Positions 1 through 9,485 of a stretch of DNA of 64,000 nt are shown piece after piece. Below the pieces are notes generated by a model. That model did not search any database, was not told the origin of the DNA, and saw nothing but the letters and a program-made list of their open reading frames with translations. This DNA is from Candidatus Scatomonas merdigallinarum (GTDB lineage Bacteria; Bacillota; Clostridia; Lachnospirales; Lachnospiraceae). Position 1 is the first letter of the stretch. Every line of letters begins with the position of its first letter. Made by a program: the position numbers and the translations under genes. Location: contig DVKB01000030.1 of the NCBI GenBank assembly GCA_018716305.1, positions 99,414 to 163,413 of the forward strand, written 5' to 3'.

Positions 1-848
1 TCGGCCGTATTGCCACCCAGAATGCCAAGAATGTGATCCTGCAGAAAATCCGGGAGGAAGAGCGCAGCGTCCTGTACAATCAGTACTATGAGAAAGAGCA
101 CGATGTAGTCACCGGGATCGTGCAGAGATACCTGGGCAGAAACCTGAGCATCAATCTGGGAAAGGTGGACGCCCTGCTGACGGAAAACGAAATGGTGAAG
201 GGAGAGTCCTACCGCCCCAACGAGAGAATCAAGGTGTATGTGCTGGAAGTAAAAGACACTCCCAAAGGCCCCAAGATCCTGGTTTCCCGGACCCATCCGG
301 AGCTGGTAAAACGGCTGTTTGAGGCGGAGGTCGCGGAGGTCCGCGAGGGGATCATCGAGATCAAGAGCATTGCCCGGGAGGCAGGATCCAGAACAAAGAT
401 CGCCGTCTGGAGCAACGACCCGGACGTGGACGCCGTGGGCGCCTGCGTAGGCATGAACGGCGCCAGGGTCTCCGCGGTGGTAGACGAACTGAGAGGCGAG
501 AAGATTGACATTATCAACTGGGATGAAAATCCGGCTCTTCTCATTGAAAACGCCCTGTCCCCTGCCAAGGTCATTTCCGTTATGGCAGATCCCGACGAGC
601 GGACCGCGGAAGTAATAGTTCCCGACTATCAGCTTTCCCTGGCTATCGGCAAGGAAGGGCAGAACGCCCGCCTGGCGGCCAGGCTGACTGGATTTAAGAT
701 TGACATCAAGAGCGAGACCCAGGCCAGAGAAGCCGGTGATTTTGATTATTACGAGGAAGAGGACTACGACGAAGAGTTTGAGGAAGACGGCTATGACGAA
801 GGATCCGCCGGCGCTGAGGAAGAAGACAGCCGGCCGGAAGAAGAATAA
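1..848 (+). CDS. nusA: Transcription termination/antitermination factor NusA (3' part, 5' end outside window)
   Basis: Reading is open from base 3, so the gene starts before the window. The visible ~281 codons carry the end of the RNA-polymerase-binding N-terminal domain, an S1 RNA-binding domain, and two KH domains ending in the [16 protein letters not shown] motif of the last KH. An extremely acidic Asp/Glu/Tyr tail follows. NusA binds RNA polymerase and nascent RNA to modulate pausing, termination and antitermination. It heads the conserved nusA-ylxR-ylxQ-infB operon; the stop is 18 bp before the TTG of ylxR. rimP, usually upstream of nusA, would lie outside the window. Confidence 0.97.
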   Translation, partial: GRIATQNAKNVILQKIREEERSVLYNQYYEKEHDVVTGIVQRYLGRNLSINLGKVDALLTENEMVKGESYRPNERIKVYVLEVKDTPKGPKILVSRTHPELVKRLFEAEVAEVREGIIEIKSIAREAGSRTKIAVWSNDPDVDAVGACVGMNGARVSAVVDELRGEKIDIINWDENPALLIENALSPAKVISVMADPDERTAEVIVPDYQLSLAIGKEGQNARLAARLTGFKIDIKSETQAREAGDFDYYEEEDYDEEFEEDGYDEGSAGAEEEDSRPEEE

Positions 849-866
849 AGAAGCGGGAGGAGTTCG

Positions 867-1142
867 TTGAGTACGGTGCGTAAGGTGCCGATGCGCAAAT
901 GCGTCGGATGTGGAGAGATGAAAAACAAAAAGGAGCTGATCCGGGTTCTGAAGACCCCGGAGGGAGAGATTCTGCTGGATGCCGGCGGCAGAAAAAACGG
1001 CCGGGGAGCCTATCTCTGTCCCAGTTCGGACTGTCTGAGAAAGGCAGAGCGGAGCAGGGGGCTGGAGCGGTCCCTGGGGGTGCGGATCCCTCCGGAAATC
1101 TATGAGAAGCTTCGAAAGGAGATGGATCAGCTTGGAGAATAA
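867..1142 (+). CDS. ylxR: YlxR/RnpM family RNA-binding protein (DUF448)
   Basis: A 91-residue basic protein with the family signature near the N-terminus (RKCVGCGEMKNKKELIRV) followed by a GRGAYLCP motif, typical of DUF448 YlxR proteins encoded between nusA and infB. B. subtilis YlxR (RnpM) is reported to bind RNase P RNA and modulate its activity; that role is inferred here from family membership. The start is TTG at 867, preceded by a good GGGAGGAG ribosome site. The 3' end overlaps the ribosome site and start of the next gene, so the two are probably translationally coupled. Confidence 0.93.
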   Translation: MSTVRKVPMRKCVGCGEMKNKKELIRVLKTPEGEILLDAGGRKNGRGAYLCPSSDCLRKAERSRGLERSLGVRIPPEIYEKLRKEMDQLGE

Positions 1143-1449
1143 AAAGGCGAGATTTCTCATCGGTCTCTCCATGAAAGCGGGAAAGATTGCCAGCGGTGAA
1201 TTTGCCGTAGAGAAGGCTGTGAAACAGGGAACCGCCCATCTGGTGATCCTGGCGGAAGACGCTTCCGGCAACACGGAGAAGAAATTCCGCAATATGTGCA
1301 GCTATTACCGGGTGCCCCTAGTGCGTTTCCTGGACAAAGAATCCCTGGGAGCCGCCATCGGGCGGGATTACCGGGCCTGCGCCGCGGTGCTGGAGGAACA
1401 TCTTGCGGAAGAGATCAGACAACGGCTGGAAGAGCAGCAACAACAGTAG
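1132..1449 (+). CDS. ylxQ: L7Ae/L30e-family ribosomal protein-like (YlxQ)
   Basis: About 105 residues with the L7Ae fold pattern: IGLSMKAGKIASGEFAVEKAV at the start, LVILAEDAS in the middle and VPLVRF later. Family members bind kink-turn RNA and associate with ribosomes or RNase P. I place the start at TTG 1132, eight bases after AAGGAG, rather than the upstream in-frame ATG at 1102, because the residues between are not family-like. The start lies inside the last codons of ylxR. The C-terminus is a short Glu/Gln run. Confidence 0.88.
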   Translation: MENKKARFLIGLSMKAGKIASGEFAVEKAVKQGTAHLVILAEDASGNTEKKFRNMCSYYRVPLVRFLDKESLGAAIGRDYRACAAVLEEHLAEEIRQRLEEQQQQ

Positions 1450-1467
1450 GAAAGGTCGGTGCGTCAG

Positions 1468-4278
1468 ATGCCAAAAATCAGGATACATGAGCTTGCCAAA
1501 GAGCTGAATGTAGACAATAAAGCAGTCATGGATTATTTAAAAGAAAACAGGATAGAGGTCAAGAGCCATATGAGTACACTGGAAGATAACCAGGAGGCCA
1601 TGGTAAGGAAAGCGTTTTCCAGCCGGCCTGCAGGAAAAGAAGAAAAACAGGAGGCAGCCCCCAAAAAAGCGGAGGCGCCGAAAAAGAAAAATATTATTCA
1701 GGTATTCCGTCCCCAGAATGCTACTACCAAGGAAGCCCGGAATTCCAGAAGATTTCAGAATGACAGAAACGGAAACGGCCGTCCCCAGCACGGGGAGCGC
1801 CGGGGAATCGAACGTCCCCAGGCTCCGGAAAGAGAAAAGGCAAGAGCAGCTTCTCAGGAGCACGGCGCGGTCCGCGCCCAGAGCCAGGAGAAGCCACAGA
1901 CTCGTCCAGCAGGCAATCAGCCGGAGAACCGGGAATCCCGCCCCCAGGCTGCTCCTTCAGGTTCCGGCGAGCGCCAGAACCGTCAGGGAGACAGAGGCCA
2001 GGGCAGCCGCTCTTTCGGCGACCGCCAGGGAAGAGGCGGAGACAGATCCCAGGGAGGCCGTCAGGGAGACAGAAGCCAGGGCAGCCGTCCCTTCGGTGAC
2101 CGCCAGGGAAGAGGCGGGGACAGATCCCAGGGAGGCCGTCAGGGAGACAGAAGCCAGGGCAGCCGTCCTTTTGGCGACCGTCAGAACCGTCAGGGAGACC
2201 GCCCCGGTTTTCAGGGACGGCCGGACCGCAGAAGCGATGACGGCAGAAGAGGGTTTGACAGCCGGGGCAGAGGTCCCAGAAGCGATCGGGAGAGAAAGCC
2301 CCAGGAGGTTATGGATATCGGCCTGAAAAAGCCCTCCAGAGAGGCCAGCAGCTATAAGGACAGAGACAAAGACAAAAATAAGGATACCCTGCGGGAAAAT
2401 AAATTCGCCAACGACCGCCGCGCGGGCAGCGGAAACCGGCCCAATCAGGGACGCCGCCAGCAGCATGCCCTGCCCAAGGCCCTGCAGAAGCCGGTGCATC
2501 GCCAGAAAGAGGAAAAACGGGAGGAGATCAAGGAGATCACCCTTCCGGAGAAGCTGACCATCCGGGAACTGGCGGAAAAAATGAAGATGCAGCCGGCAGT
2601 GATTGTAAAGAAACTGTTCCTGGAGGGCGTCATGGTGACAGTCAACCAGGAGATTGATTTTGAGAAGGCCCAGGAGATTGCCCTCGGCTACGATATCATC
2701 GCCGAGCCGGAAGAAAAGGTGGATGTTATCGAGGAACTGCTGAAGGAAGCCGACGAGGACGAGAGCAAACTGCAGTCCCGTCCGCCGGTAGTCTGCGTTA
2801 TGGGCCATGTAGACCATGGAAAAACTTCTCTGCTGGACGCGATCCGCAACGCCCATGTGACAGACCGGGAGGCCGGAGGCATTACCCAGCACATCGGCGC
2901 TTATGTAGTGTCTATCAACGGACAGAAGATCACGTTCCTGGATACGCCGGGCCATGAGGCTTTTACCGCCATGCGTATGCGGGGAGCCAACTCCACGGAT
3001 ATCGCCGTGCTGGTGGTGGCGGCGGACGACGGCGTTATGCCCCAGACCGTAGAGGCTATCAATCATGCCAAGGCGGCCGGCGTGGAAATCATTGTGGCGG
3101 TCAATAAGATCGACAAGCCCGGAGCCAACGTGGATCGGGTAAAGCAGGAACTGTCCGAGTACGGACTGATTCCGGAGGACTGGGGCGGCAGCACGATCTT
3201 TGTTCCGGTTTCCGCAAAGACCCATGAAGGTCTGGACAATCTGCTGGAGATGATCCTGCTCACCGCGGAAGTAATGGAACTGAAGGCCAATCCCGACAGA
3301 AAGGCCAGAGGTCTGGTGCTGGAGGCCAAGCTGGACAAAGGAAAAGGTCCGGTGGCAAATATTCTGGTACAGAAGGGAACCCTTCACGTAGGAGATTACA
3401 TCGCCGCAGGCGCCTGCTCCGGAAAAGTAAGAGCTATGATGGATGAAAATTCCAGAAGACTGAAAGAGGCAGGCCCCTCCACACCGGTGGAGGTACTGGG
3501 TCTGAGCGACGTGCCCAACGCGGGAGAGATCCTTGTGGCTACCGAGACAGACAAAGAAGCCAAGAATTTCGCGGCTACCTTTGTCTCTGAGGGCCGGAAC
3601 CGCCTGCTGGAGGAGACAAAGAGCAAAATGTCCCTGGATGATCTCTTCAGTCAGATCCAGGAGGGCAGCCTGAAAGAACTGAACATCGTGGTCAAAGCGG
3701 ATGTGCAGGGCTCTGTGGAGGCGGTGAAGCAGTCTCTGCTGAAGCTGTCCAATGAGGAAGTTGTGGTGAAGATCGTCCACGGCGGTGTGGGCGCCATCAA
3801 TGAGTCCGATGTCACCCTGGCGGCAGCGTCCAATGCTATTATCATCGGCTTTAACGTCCGTCCCGACGCTACGGCCAAGGCCATCGCGGAGCAGGAGGGC
3901 GTGGATGTCCGTCTGTACCGGGTAATCTATCAGGCCATTGAAGATGTGGAGGCCGCCATGAAGGGAATGCTGGATCCGGTTTACGAGGAAAAAGTCATCG
4001 GACACGCGGAGATCCGTCAGCTGTTCAAGGCTTCCGGCGTGGGAACCATCGCGGGAAGCTACGTCATGGACGGAACCTTCCAGAGAGACTGCAAGGTGCG
4101 CATCAGCCGGGAAGGAAAGCAGATTTTCGAGGGCCAGCTGGCTTCTCTGAAGCGGTTTAAGGATGATGTCAAGGAAGTAAAAGCCGGCTACGAATGCGGT
4201 CTTGTCTTTGAGGGATTCAATGATATCCAGGAACTGGATCAGGTAGAAGCGTATATTATGGTGGAAGTTCCCAGATAA
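1468..4278 (+). CDS. infB: Translation initiation factor IF-2
   Basis: A large IF-2 of ~936 residues. It has an N-terminal IF2N helix-turn motif ([12 protein letters not shown]), a long Arg/Gly/Gln/Asp-rich disordered linker with a 26-residue tandem repeat, a second IF2N domain ([20 protein letters not shown]), then the GTPase domain. G1 GHVDHGKT is at about residue 446, with DTPGHEAF and NKIDKP following, then the beta-barrel and C-terminal fMet-tRNA-binding domains. It delivers initiator tRNA to the 30S subunit. ATG 1468 fits the family start; a GTG three codons upstream (1459) lies nearer the AGGAAAGG site and is possible. Fourth gene of the nusA operon. Confidence 0.98.
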   Translation: MPKIRIHELAKELNVDNKAVMDYLKENRIEVKSHMSTLEDNQEAMVRKAFSSRPAGKEEKQEAAPKKAEAPKKKNIIQVFRPQNATTKEARNSRRFQNDRNGNGRPQHGERRGIERPQAPEREKARAASQEHGAVRAQSQEKPQTRPAGNQPENRESRPQAAPSGSGERQNRQGDRGQGSRSFGDRQGRGGDRSQGGRQGDRSQGSRPFGDRQGRGGDRSQGGRQGDRSQGSRPFGDRQNRQGDRPGFQGRPDRRSDDGRRGFDSRGRGPRSDRERKPQEVMDIGLKKPSREASSYKDRDKDKNKDTLRENKFANDRRAGSGNRPNQGRRQQHALPKALQKPVHRQKEEKREEIKEITLPEKLTIRELAEKMKMQPAVIVKKLFLEGVMVTVNQEIDFEKAQEIALGYDIIAEPEEKVDVIEELLKEADEDESKLQSRPPVVCVMGHVDHGKTSLLDAIRNAHVTDREAGGITQHIGAYVVSINGQKITFLDTPGHEAFTAMRMRGANSTDIAVLVVAADDGVMPQTVEAINHAKAAGVEIIVAVNKIDKPGANVDRVKQELSEYGLIPEDWGGSTIFVPVSAKTHEGLDNLLEMILLTAEVMELKANPDRKARGLVLEAKLDKGKGPVANILVQKGTLHVGDYIAAGACSGKVRAMMDENSRRLKEAGPSTPVEVLGLSDVPNAGEILVATETDKEAKNFAATFVSEGRNRLLEETKSKMSLDDLFSQIQEGSLKELNIVVKADVQGSVEAVKQSLLKLSNEEVVVKIVHGGVGAINESDVTLAAASNAIIIGFNVRPDATAKAIAEQEGVDVRLYRVIYQAIEDVEAAMKGMLDPVYEEKVIGHAEIRQLFKASGVGTIAGSYVMDGTFQRDCKVRISREGKQIFEGQLASLKRFKDDVKEVKAGYECGLVFEGFNDIQELDQVEAYIMVEVPR
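1981..2184 (+). repeat. In-frame tandem repeat inside infB (78-bp unit, ~2.6 copies)
   Basis: Units start at 1981, 2059 and 2137 (the last partial, to 2184). Each encodes 26 residues of the type [16 protein letters not shown] followed by [10 protein letters not shown]. Copies are nearly identical at DNA level, differing by a few bases. Because the unit length is a multiple of three, copy-number change by slippage would keep the frame. It lies in the disordered linker before the second IF2N domain. Confidence 0.9.
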
Positions 4279-4305
4279 TCATAAATAAAACAGAGGGATG
4301 GAAAA

Positions 4306-4680
4306 TTGAGAAAAAACAGTATCAAAAACACCAGGATCAATGCGGAAGTCCAGAGAGAGCTGAGTTCCATCCTCCGCAGTGAGATCAAGGATCCGAGGAT
4401 CGGCACAATGACTTCGGTGACGGGAGCCCAGGTGGCTCCTGATCTCAAGACCTGCAGGGTTTATATCAGCGTGCTGGGGGATGAGAGGGTCAAAGAGGAG
4501 ACAATCCGGGGCCTGAAGAGCGCGGAGGGTTATATCCGCCGCATGCTGGCCCGGAATCTCAATCTCAGAAATACCCCGGAGCTCACCTTCGTGCTGGATC
4601 AGTCCATTGAATATGGGGTGCATATGTCCAAACTGATTGATGAGGTTGTGGAAAAGGAGAAGGGTGGAGAAGATGAATAA
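4306..4680 (+). CDS. rbfA: 30S ribosome-binding factor RbfA
   Basis: A 124-residue KH-type ribosome maturation factor. It starts with the typical pattern RINAEVQRELSSILRSEIKDPR and contains the hallmarks of the family: APDLKTCRVYISVLGD in the middle and RNTPELTFVLDQSIEYG near the end. It acts in late 30S assembly and 16S 5'-end maturation. The start is TTG at 4306 with GAGGGATGG just upstream; no better ATG exists. It follows infB in the operon and overlaps the start of the DHH gene (ATGAATAA), indicating translational coupling. Confidence 0.96.
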   Translation: MRKNSIKNTRINAEVQRELSSILRSEIKDPRIGTMTSVTGAQVAPDLKTCRVYISVLGDERVKEETIRGLKSAEGYIRRMLARNLNLRNTPELTFVLDQSIEYGVHMSKLIDEVVEKEKGGEDE

Positions 4681-5653
4681 TCTTGCCGAATGTCTGAAAG
4701 GAGTCCGCACGGTCGCCATCGCGGGTCATGTAAACCCCGACGGCGACTGCATCGGCTCCTGTATGGGAGTGTATCTGTATCTGAGGGACAATTTTCCGGA
4801 TATCCGGGCGGATGTCTACATGGAAAAGCCCAGGGAGGTTTTTTACTACATAGAAGATCTGGATCAGGTCCGCACAGAATATGACGGAAGCGTGTCCTAT
4901 GATCTTCTGATCCTGCTGGATATCAGCAGCAAAGACAGGATCGGCGTGGCCGGTCCCTGCGCGGAGACGGCGAAAGCAGTGCTCTGTCTGGATCATCATG
5001 TGACCAACAAGGGGCACTATACCTGGTTCCGCAATGTTCCCACAGCCAGTTCCGCCAGCGAAGTGGTGTTTGACTTTCTGGAGGAGGAGAAGATCAGCCG
5101 GGCCTGCGCCGCGGCGCTGTATACCGGCATTGTCCATGACACCGGGGTATTCCAGTATTCCAGCACTTCTCCGAAAACCATGCGGATCGCCGCGGCGCTG
5201 ATGGAAAAGGGAATCAATTTTTCCAGAATCGTGGATCAGTCCTATTATCAGAAAACCTATGTGCAGAATCAGATTATGGGACGCACTCTCATGGAAAGCA
5301 TTATGCTCATGGAGGGCCGCTGTATTGTGGGGATTGTGCGGCTGAAAGAAATGAAATTTTACGGGCTGAATCCCAGCGATATGGACGGGATCGTGGCGCA
5401 GCTGCGGAATACCATCGGCGTGGAAGTGGCGATTTTCCTGTACGAGCTGAAGCTGCAGTATTTCAAGGTCAGCCTGCGCTCCAAAGAAATCGTGGACGTC
5501 AGCCAGATCGCCGGGGTGTTCGGCGGCGGCGGCCATGTCCGGGCAGCGGGATTCAACATGCGGGGCACGCCCTACGATGTAATTAACAATATCACTCCCT
5601 ATGTGGAAGAACAGCTTGAGGAGTACCATGAGGCCAATGAACGGAATTCTTAA
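4673..5653 (+). CDS. DHH/DHHA1 phosphoesterase, NrnA-like oligoribonuclease/pAp phosphatase
   Basis: A 326-residue protein. It has the DHH-family metal motifs HVNPDGD (about residues 19-25) and LDHHV (about 107), and the C-terminal DHHA1 substrate motif GGGGHVRAAGF (about 282). This matches bifunctional NrnA-type enzymes that degrade nanoRNA and/or 3'-phosphoadenosine 5'-phosphate. The gene sits at the place where nrnA-like genes occur in clostridial nusA operons. ATG 4673 overlaps the rbfA stop and has AAGGAG upstream; an earlier in-frame ATG at 4637 lies within rbfA and is less likely. Exact substrate (nanoRNA, pAp or cyclic dinucleotide products) cannot be told from sequence. Confidence 0.88.
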   Translation: MNNLAECLKGVRTVAIAGHVNPDGDCIGSCMGVYLYLRDNFPDIRADVYMEKPREVFYYIEDLDQVRTEYDGSVSYDLLILLDISSKDRIGVAGPCAETAKAVLCLDHHVTNKGHYTWFRNVPTASSASEVVFDFLEEEKISRACAAALYTGIVHDTGVFQYSSTSPKTMRIAAALMEKGINFSRIVDQSYYQKTYVQNQIMGRTLMESIMLMEGRCIVGIVRLKEMKFYGLNPSDMDGIVAQLRNTIGVEVAIFLYELKLQYFKVSLRSKEIVDVSQIAGVFGGGGHVRAAGFNMRGTPYDVINNITPYVEEQLEEYHEANERNS

Positions 5654-6557
5654 TATCCGCAAGGAACCCGGATGGACCTCCCACGATGTGGTGGCGAAGC
5701 TCAGGAGAATTCTGGGACAGAAAAGGATCGGCCATACCGGCACCCTGGATCCGGACGCGGAAGGGGTGCTGCCGGTCTGTCTGGGAAAAGCCACCCGGGC
5801 CGCGGACATGCTTACCGACCAGACCAAAACCTATGAGGCGGTGCTTCTGCTGGGCGTAGAAACAGATACCCAGGATGCCGGGGGAAAGATTCTGGACAGA
5901 AGAGAGGTTGTCTGTACCCCCGAAGAACTGTCGGAATGTGTTCACTCCTTTTTGGGAGAACAGCTTCAGATTCCGCCCATGTATTCCGCCCTGAAAAAGG
6001 ACGGAAAAAAACTCTATGAACTGGCCCGGGAGGGAAAGACGGTAGAGAGAGAGCCGCGGAAAGTGCGTTTTTATGAGATTACCCTGCTGGAGACAGACCT
6101 TCCCCGGGCGAAGATCCGGGTCACCTGCTCCAAGGGAACCTATATCCGGACTCTGTGCAGCGATATAGGAGCCAGGCTGGGCTGCAAAGCCTGCATGGAG
6201 CATCTGGTGCGGACCCGGTCAGGAGGGTTCGCCCTGGAGGATTCCAGAACTGTGAGCCAGGTGGAGGCGCTGGCCGAAGAGGGGCGCTTGGGAGAGATCC
6301 TGTATCCGGTGGACTGGATTTTCCGGGAATACCCGGCGGCCAGGACAGAGCCGGAAGCAGACCGTGCGGCTAAAAACGGAAATCTTCTGCAGGAGAGCCA
6401 GTTCCGGTGGGAGGGAAATCCTCCGGGAGCGGGGACGGAAAATCTGCGCCTGTACGACAGCGCAGGGGTTTTTCTGGGATTGTACCGCCTGCAGCGGGGC
6501 AGAAAATGGATCCGGCCCGTAAAGATGTTTTACGATGGTCAGGAGCAGCAGACGTGA
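5637..6557 (+). CDS. truB: tRNA pseudouridine(55) synthase TruB
   Basis: About 306 residues. It opens with the family start MNGILNIRKEPGWTSHDVV and has the catalytic motif GHTGTLDPDAEGVLP, whose Asp38 is the conserved nucleophilic aspartate. TruB makes pseudouridine 55 in the T-loop of tRNAs. The C-terminal part holds a PUA-like tail. An alternative ATG at 5628 is nearer the GAGGAG site (4 nt against 13 nt); the family start favours 5637. The gene overlaps the end of the DHH gene. Confidence 0.95.
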   Translation: MNGILNIRKEPGWTSHDVVAKLRRILGQKRIGHTGTLDPDAEGVLPVCLGKATRAADMLTDQTKTYEAVLLLGVETDTQDAGGKILDRREVVCTPEELSECVHSFLGEQLQIPPMYSALKKDGKKLYELAREGKTVEREPRKVRFYEITLLETDLPRAKIRVTCSKGTYIRTLCSDIGARLGCKACMEHLVRTRSGGFALEDSRTVSQVEALAEEGRLGEILYPVDWIFREYPAARTEPEADRAAKNGNLLQESQFRWEGNPPGAGTENLRLYDSAGVFLGLYRLQRGRKWIRPVKMFYDGQEQQT

Positions 6558-6569
6558 GGTGCGGAAAGC

Positions 6570-7481
6570 TTGAAATATATAAAAGAAATTGCGGAATTTA
6601 AAGCGGAACAGAAAAGCGCGGTGACCCTGGGAAAGTTTGACGGGGTTCACCGGGGGCACAGAAAACTGATCCGCAGGGTACTGGAGGCTGCCGGTGAGAG
6701 ACAGCTGACTCCCACGGTATTTACCTTTGATGTGCCGCCCCAGGCGGCTCTTGGCGCAGCCAGGTTTCAGACGCTGATGACCAATCAGGAGAGGAGAGAC
6801 TTTCTGGAACAGCTGGGGATTCAGACTCTGGTGGAAGGCCATTTTTCAGAACTGAAGGATATGGAAGCGGAGGCTTTTGTGAAGGAGATTCTGGTGGACC
6901 GCCTCAAGGCGGTTCACTTTGTGGTGGGACCGGATTTTCATTTCGGTAAGAACCGCAAGGGCAGTCCGGAATTTCTGAAACAGCTGGGAGAGACCCTGGG
7001 CTTTACTGTGGAGATCCTTTCCAAGGAAATGGACGGAGAGCGGGTGATCGGCAGCAGCTATATCCGGGAAGAACTCCGGCAGGGGAGGATAGAAAAGGCC
7101 AACCAACTGCTGGGATACACGTATTTTATTACCGGCCAGGTGGTTCACGGCAGGCACCAGGGAAGCGGATTCGGATTTCCCACCATTAATCTGATTCCTT
7201 CTCCGGAAAAGCTTCTGCCTCCCAGAGGCGTCTATGCCTCCAGAACAAAGATTGCCGGAAAGGTATACCAGGGAGTCAGCAACCTGGGGGTTAAGCCCAC
7301 AGTGCGCGGAACCTTTGAGGGACTGGAAACCTACCTTTTCCGCTGTGACGAAGATCTGTACGGACAGGAAGCCCGGGTAGAGCTTCTGGCGTTTCTCAGG
7401 CCGGAAGAAAAATTTCCCTCTGTGGAAGCCCTGAAGCAGCAGCTGAGGAAGGATGTAAAGGCGGCGGAGCGGATTTTCTGA
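6570..7481 (+). CDS. ribF: Bifunctional riboflavin kinase/FAD synthetase RibF
   Basis: A 303-residue two-domain enzyme. The N-terminal nucleotidyltransferase domain starts with TLGKFDGVHRGHRKLI and has GSSYIREELRQGRIEKAN at its end. The C-terminal riboflavin kinase domain has HGRHQGSGFGFPTINL. It converts riboflavin to FMN and then FAD. The start is TTG 6570 after a GAGGTG site. Last gene of the nusA operon as seen here; truB-ribF adjacency is common in Firmicutes. The next gene has its own strong promoter, so transcription probably falls off here. Confidence 0.95.
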   Translation: MKYIKEIAEFKAEQKSAVTLGKFDGVHRGHRKLIRRVLEAAGERQLTPTVFTFDVPPQAALGAARFQTLMTNQERRDFLEQLGIQTLVEGHFSELKDMEAEAFVKEILVDRLKAVHFVVGPDFHFGKNRKGSPEFLKQLGETLGFTVEILSKEMDGERVIGSSYIREELRQGRIEKANQLLGYTYFITGQVVHGRHQGSGFGFPTINLIPSPEKLLPPRGVYASRTKIAGKVYQGVSNLGVKPTVRGTFEGLETYLFRCDEDLYGQEARVELLAFLRPEEKFPSVEALKQQLRKDVKAAERIF

Positions 7482-7507
7482 CGCCTGCGCCGGGGACGGC
7501 TTTGTTC

Positions 7508-7536
7508 TTGACTGTAAAGTTTTACTGTGCTAAAAT
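7508..7536 (+). promoter_or_regulatory. Sigma-A promoter for yerC
   Basis: TTGACT (7508-7513), a 17-bp spacer and TAAAAT (7531-7536). Two near-consensus hexamers at ideal spacing sit 31 bp before the yerC start. Confidence 0.75.
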
Positions 7537-7566
7537 GTCCTTAGTTGACGCGGGAGGCATAAAAGC

Positions 7567-7857
7567 ATGAGTAAAAATATACATACCGAGGCGGTGGATC
7601 AGCTGTTTGAAGCGATCCTGTGTCTGAAAAACCGGGAAGAGTGCTATACATTTTTTGAGGATGTATGTACCATCAATGAACTGCTGTCTCTTTCCCAGCG
7701 TTTTGAAGTGGCGAAGATGCTCAGGGAGAAGAAGACCTATCTGGAGATTTCCGAAAAAACCGGGGCGTCCACGGCCACGATCAGCCGGGTGAACCGGTCG
7801 CTGACCTACGGCAATGACGGATACGAGATGGTTTTCAAGCGGTTAGAGAAAGAATAG
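7567..7857 (+). CDS. yerC: YerC/YecD family TrpR-like regulator
   Basis: A 96-residue all-helical protein of the TrpR superfamily. It has SLSQRFEVAKML followed by the helix-turn-helix TYLEISEKTGASTATISRVNR. YerC relatives are DNA-binding repressors; in Gram-positive bacteria comparative genomics has linked this family to histidine-gene control (HisR). Here it sits directly upstream of hisH-hisF, which fits that role, though no ligand can be read from sequence. It has its own promoter, a GGGAGG ribosome site and a terminator immediately after the stop, so it is monocistronic. Confidence 0.85.
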   Translation: MSKNIHTEAVDQLFEAILCLKNREECYTFFEDVCTINELLSLSQRFEVAKMLREKKTYLEISEKTGASTATISRVNRSLTYGNDGYEMVFKRLEKE

Positions 7858-7859
7858 CA

Positions 7860-7886
7860 GGGGGCGCTTTTGGGCGCTCCTTTTTT
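7860..7886 (+). terminator. Rho-independent terminator after yerC
   Basis: GGGGCGC pairs with GCGCTCC (one G-U pair) across a short loop and is followed directly by six T residues. It starts two bases after the yerC stop. Confidence 0.85.
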
Positions 7887-7955
7887 GCGCGATACGCCTG
7901 CGGGAGCAGTGAGCTGAGCGCGGGTACCCCGCGGATCGGCCAGAGTCCTGAGAAA

Positions 7956-7984
7956 TTGCATTTCAGAGGCGTTTATGGTAGAAT
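7956..7984 (+). promoter_or_regulatory. Sigma-A promoter for hisHF
   Basis: TTGCAT (7956-7961), 17-bp spacer, TAGAAT (7979-7984). It is about 100 bp upstream of hisH, downstream of the yerC terminator, so hisHF is transcribed separately from yerC. A short GTAG/CTAC inverted pair overlaps the -10 and could be part of an operator. Confidence 0.65.
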
Positions 7985-8081
7985 AGCTACGTGCTTTTCG
8001 GGGTGACTGCTGTCAAGTCTGAAACAGCTGTGAAGAGTAACCTTCTGATAGATATTCCGATGAAAATGGAGAATACTGACT

Positions 8082-8699
8082 ATGATCGCATTGATTGATT
8101 ATGATGCCGGCAATACCCGCAGCGTAGAGAAAGCCCTGAATTTTCTGGGGGAGGAGTCTCTTCTGACCCGGGACCGGGAGGCGCTTCTGCGGGCGGACAA
8201 AGTGATCCTGCCGGGAGTGGGAAATTTCGGCGAAGCCATGGAAAACCTGAACCGGTACGGCCTGATTTCCGTGATCCATGAGATCGTGGAAAAAAAGACC
8301 CCGTTTCTGGGTATCTGCCTGGGCCTGCAGCTTCTGTTTGAGGAGAGCCAGGAGGCGCCGGGGATTCCGGGGCTGGGGATTCTGAAAGGGAAGATCCTGA
8401 AAATCCCGGCGGGAGAGGGACTGAAGATTCCCCACATGGGCTGGAATTCCCTGGAACTGAAAAATCAGGGCCGGCTGTTTGCGGGGATCCCGGAAGGGGC
8501 TTACGTGTATTTTGTCCACTCCTATTATCTGAGGGCACAGGAGCGGGAGATTGTAAAGGCCTCCGCCCGCTATGGGGTGGAGATCGACGCTTCGGTGGAA
8601 AAGGACAATGTGTTTGCCTGCCAGTTCCACCCGGAGAAAAGTTCCGGGATCGGACTGGCCATTCTGAAAAACTTTGTGGATCTGGGGAAGGGGGAGTGA
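8082..8699 (+). CDS. hisH: Imidazole glycerol phosphate synthase, glutaminase subunit HisH
   Basis: A 205-residue class I glutamine amidotransferase. It has the nucleophile motif GICLGLQLL (Cys about 79) and the C-terminal catalytic dyad in FHPEKS (His about 183, Glu about 185). It supplies ammonia to HisF for the fifth step of histidine synthesis, which also yields AICAR for purines. It is followed three bases later by hisF, so the heterodimer subunits are co-expressed. No other his genes are in the window. Confidence 0.96.
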   Translation: MIALIDYDAGNTRSVEKALNFLGEESLLTRDREALLRADKVILPGVGNFGEAMENLNRYGLISVIHEIVEKKTPFLGICLGLQLLFEESQEAPGIPGLGILKGKILKIPAGEGLKIPHMGWNSLELKNQGRLFAGIPEGAYVYFVHSYYLRAQEREIVKASARYGVEIDASVEKDNVFACQFHPEKSSGIGLAILKNFVDLGKGE

Positions 8700-8702
8700 C
8701 AG

Positions 8703-9458
8703 ATGTTTACAAAACGGATCATCCCCTGCCTGGACGTCAATGAGGGCAGGGTGGTAAAGGGCGTAAATTTTGTAAATCTGCGGGACGCCGGGGATCCGGT
8801 GGAGATCGCCGGGGTCTACGACCGGGAGGGAGCGGATGAACTGGTTTTTCTGGATATTACAGCCTCCAGCGACAACCGGGCCACGGTGGTGGACATGGTG
8901 CGCAAAGTGGCGGAGAAAGTGTTTATTCCCTTTACGGTAGGCGGAGGGATCCGCACGGTGGAGGATTTCCGGGCCATTCTCCGGGAGGGGGCCGACAAGG
9001 TCTCTGTCAACTCCGCGGCCATTAACCGTCCGGAGCTGATCAGCGAGGCGGCGCTGAAGTTCGGCAGCCAGTGCGTGGTGGTGGCCATCGACGCCAGACG
9101 GACCGGGGATTCTTTTCATGTATACAAAAACGGCGGCCGCGTCGATACCGGCCTGGACGCGGTGGAGTGGGCCATGCGCGCGGAAAAGCTGGGAGCCGGG
9201 GAAATCCTGCTGACCAGCATGGACTGCGACGGCACCAAAGCCGGCTATGACATTGAACTTACCAGTACCATTGCAAAGTCGGTGGGGATCCCGGTGATCG
9301 CCTCCGGGGGAGCGGGGACCGCGGAAGATTTTTATGCCGCCCTCACGGAGGGAAAGGCGGACGCGGCGCTGGCCGCCTCCCTGTTCCACTACAGGGAGCT
9401 GGAGATACGGGAAGTAAAAGAATATCTCCGGAGCCGGGGGATTTCTGTGCGTCTGTAA
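8703..9458 (+). CDS. hisF: Imidazole glycerol phosphate synthase, cyclase subunit HisF
   Basis: A 251-residue (beta/alpha)8-barrel protein. It starts with KRIIPCLDV (catalytic Asp11) and contains FVFLDIT-like, [19 protein letters not shown] and [12 protein letters not shown] motifs, the two half-barrel phosphate sites of HisF. It cyclises PRFAR with ammonia from HisH. It ends four bases before the ung reading region, suggesting one transcription unit hisH-hisF-ung. Confidence 0.97.
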   Translation: MFTKRIIPCLDVNEGRVVKGVNFVNLRDAGDPVEIAGVYDREGADELVFLDITASSDNRATVVDMVRKVAEKVFIPFTVGGGIRTVEDFRAILREGADKVSVNSAAINRPELISEAALKFGSQCVVVAIDARRTGDSFHVYKNGGRVDTGLDAVEWAMRAEKLGAGEILLTSMDCDGTKAGYDIELTSTIAKSVGIPVIASGGAGTAEDFYAALTEGKADAALAASLFHYRELEIREVKEYLRSRGISVRL

Positions 9459-9485
9459 AGTATGCCATCGGGGAGGAATGAGAGT

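Noticed and set aside
1981..2184. CRISPR-like repeat in infB
   Set aside because: Units are contiguous, in frame, and encode the IF-2 linker.
1957..4005. 682-codon open frame antisense to infB
   Set aside because: It mirrors infB codons; no ribosome site, low-complexity product, and infB is certain.
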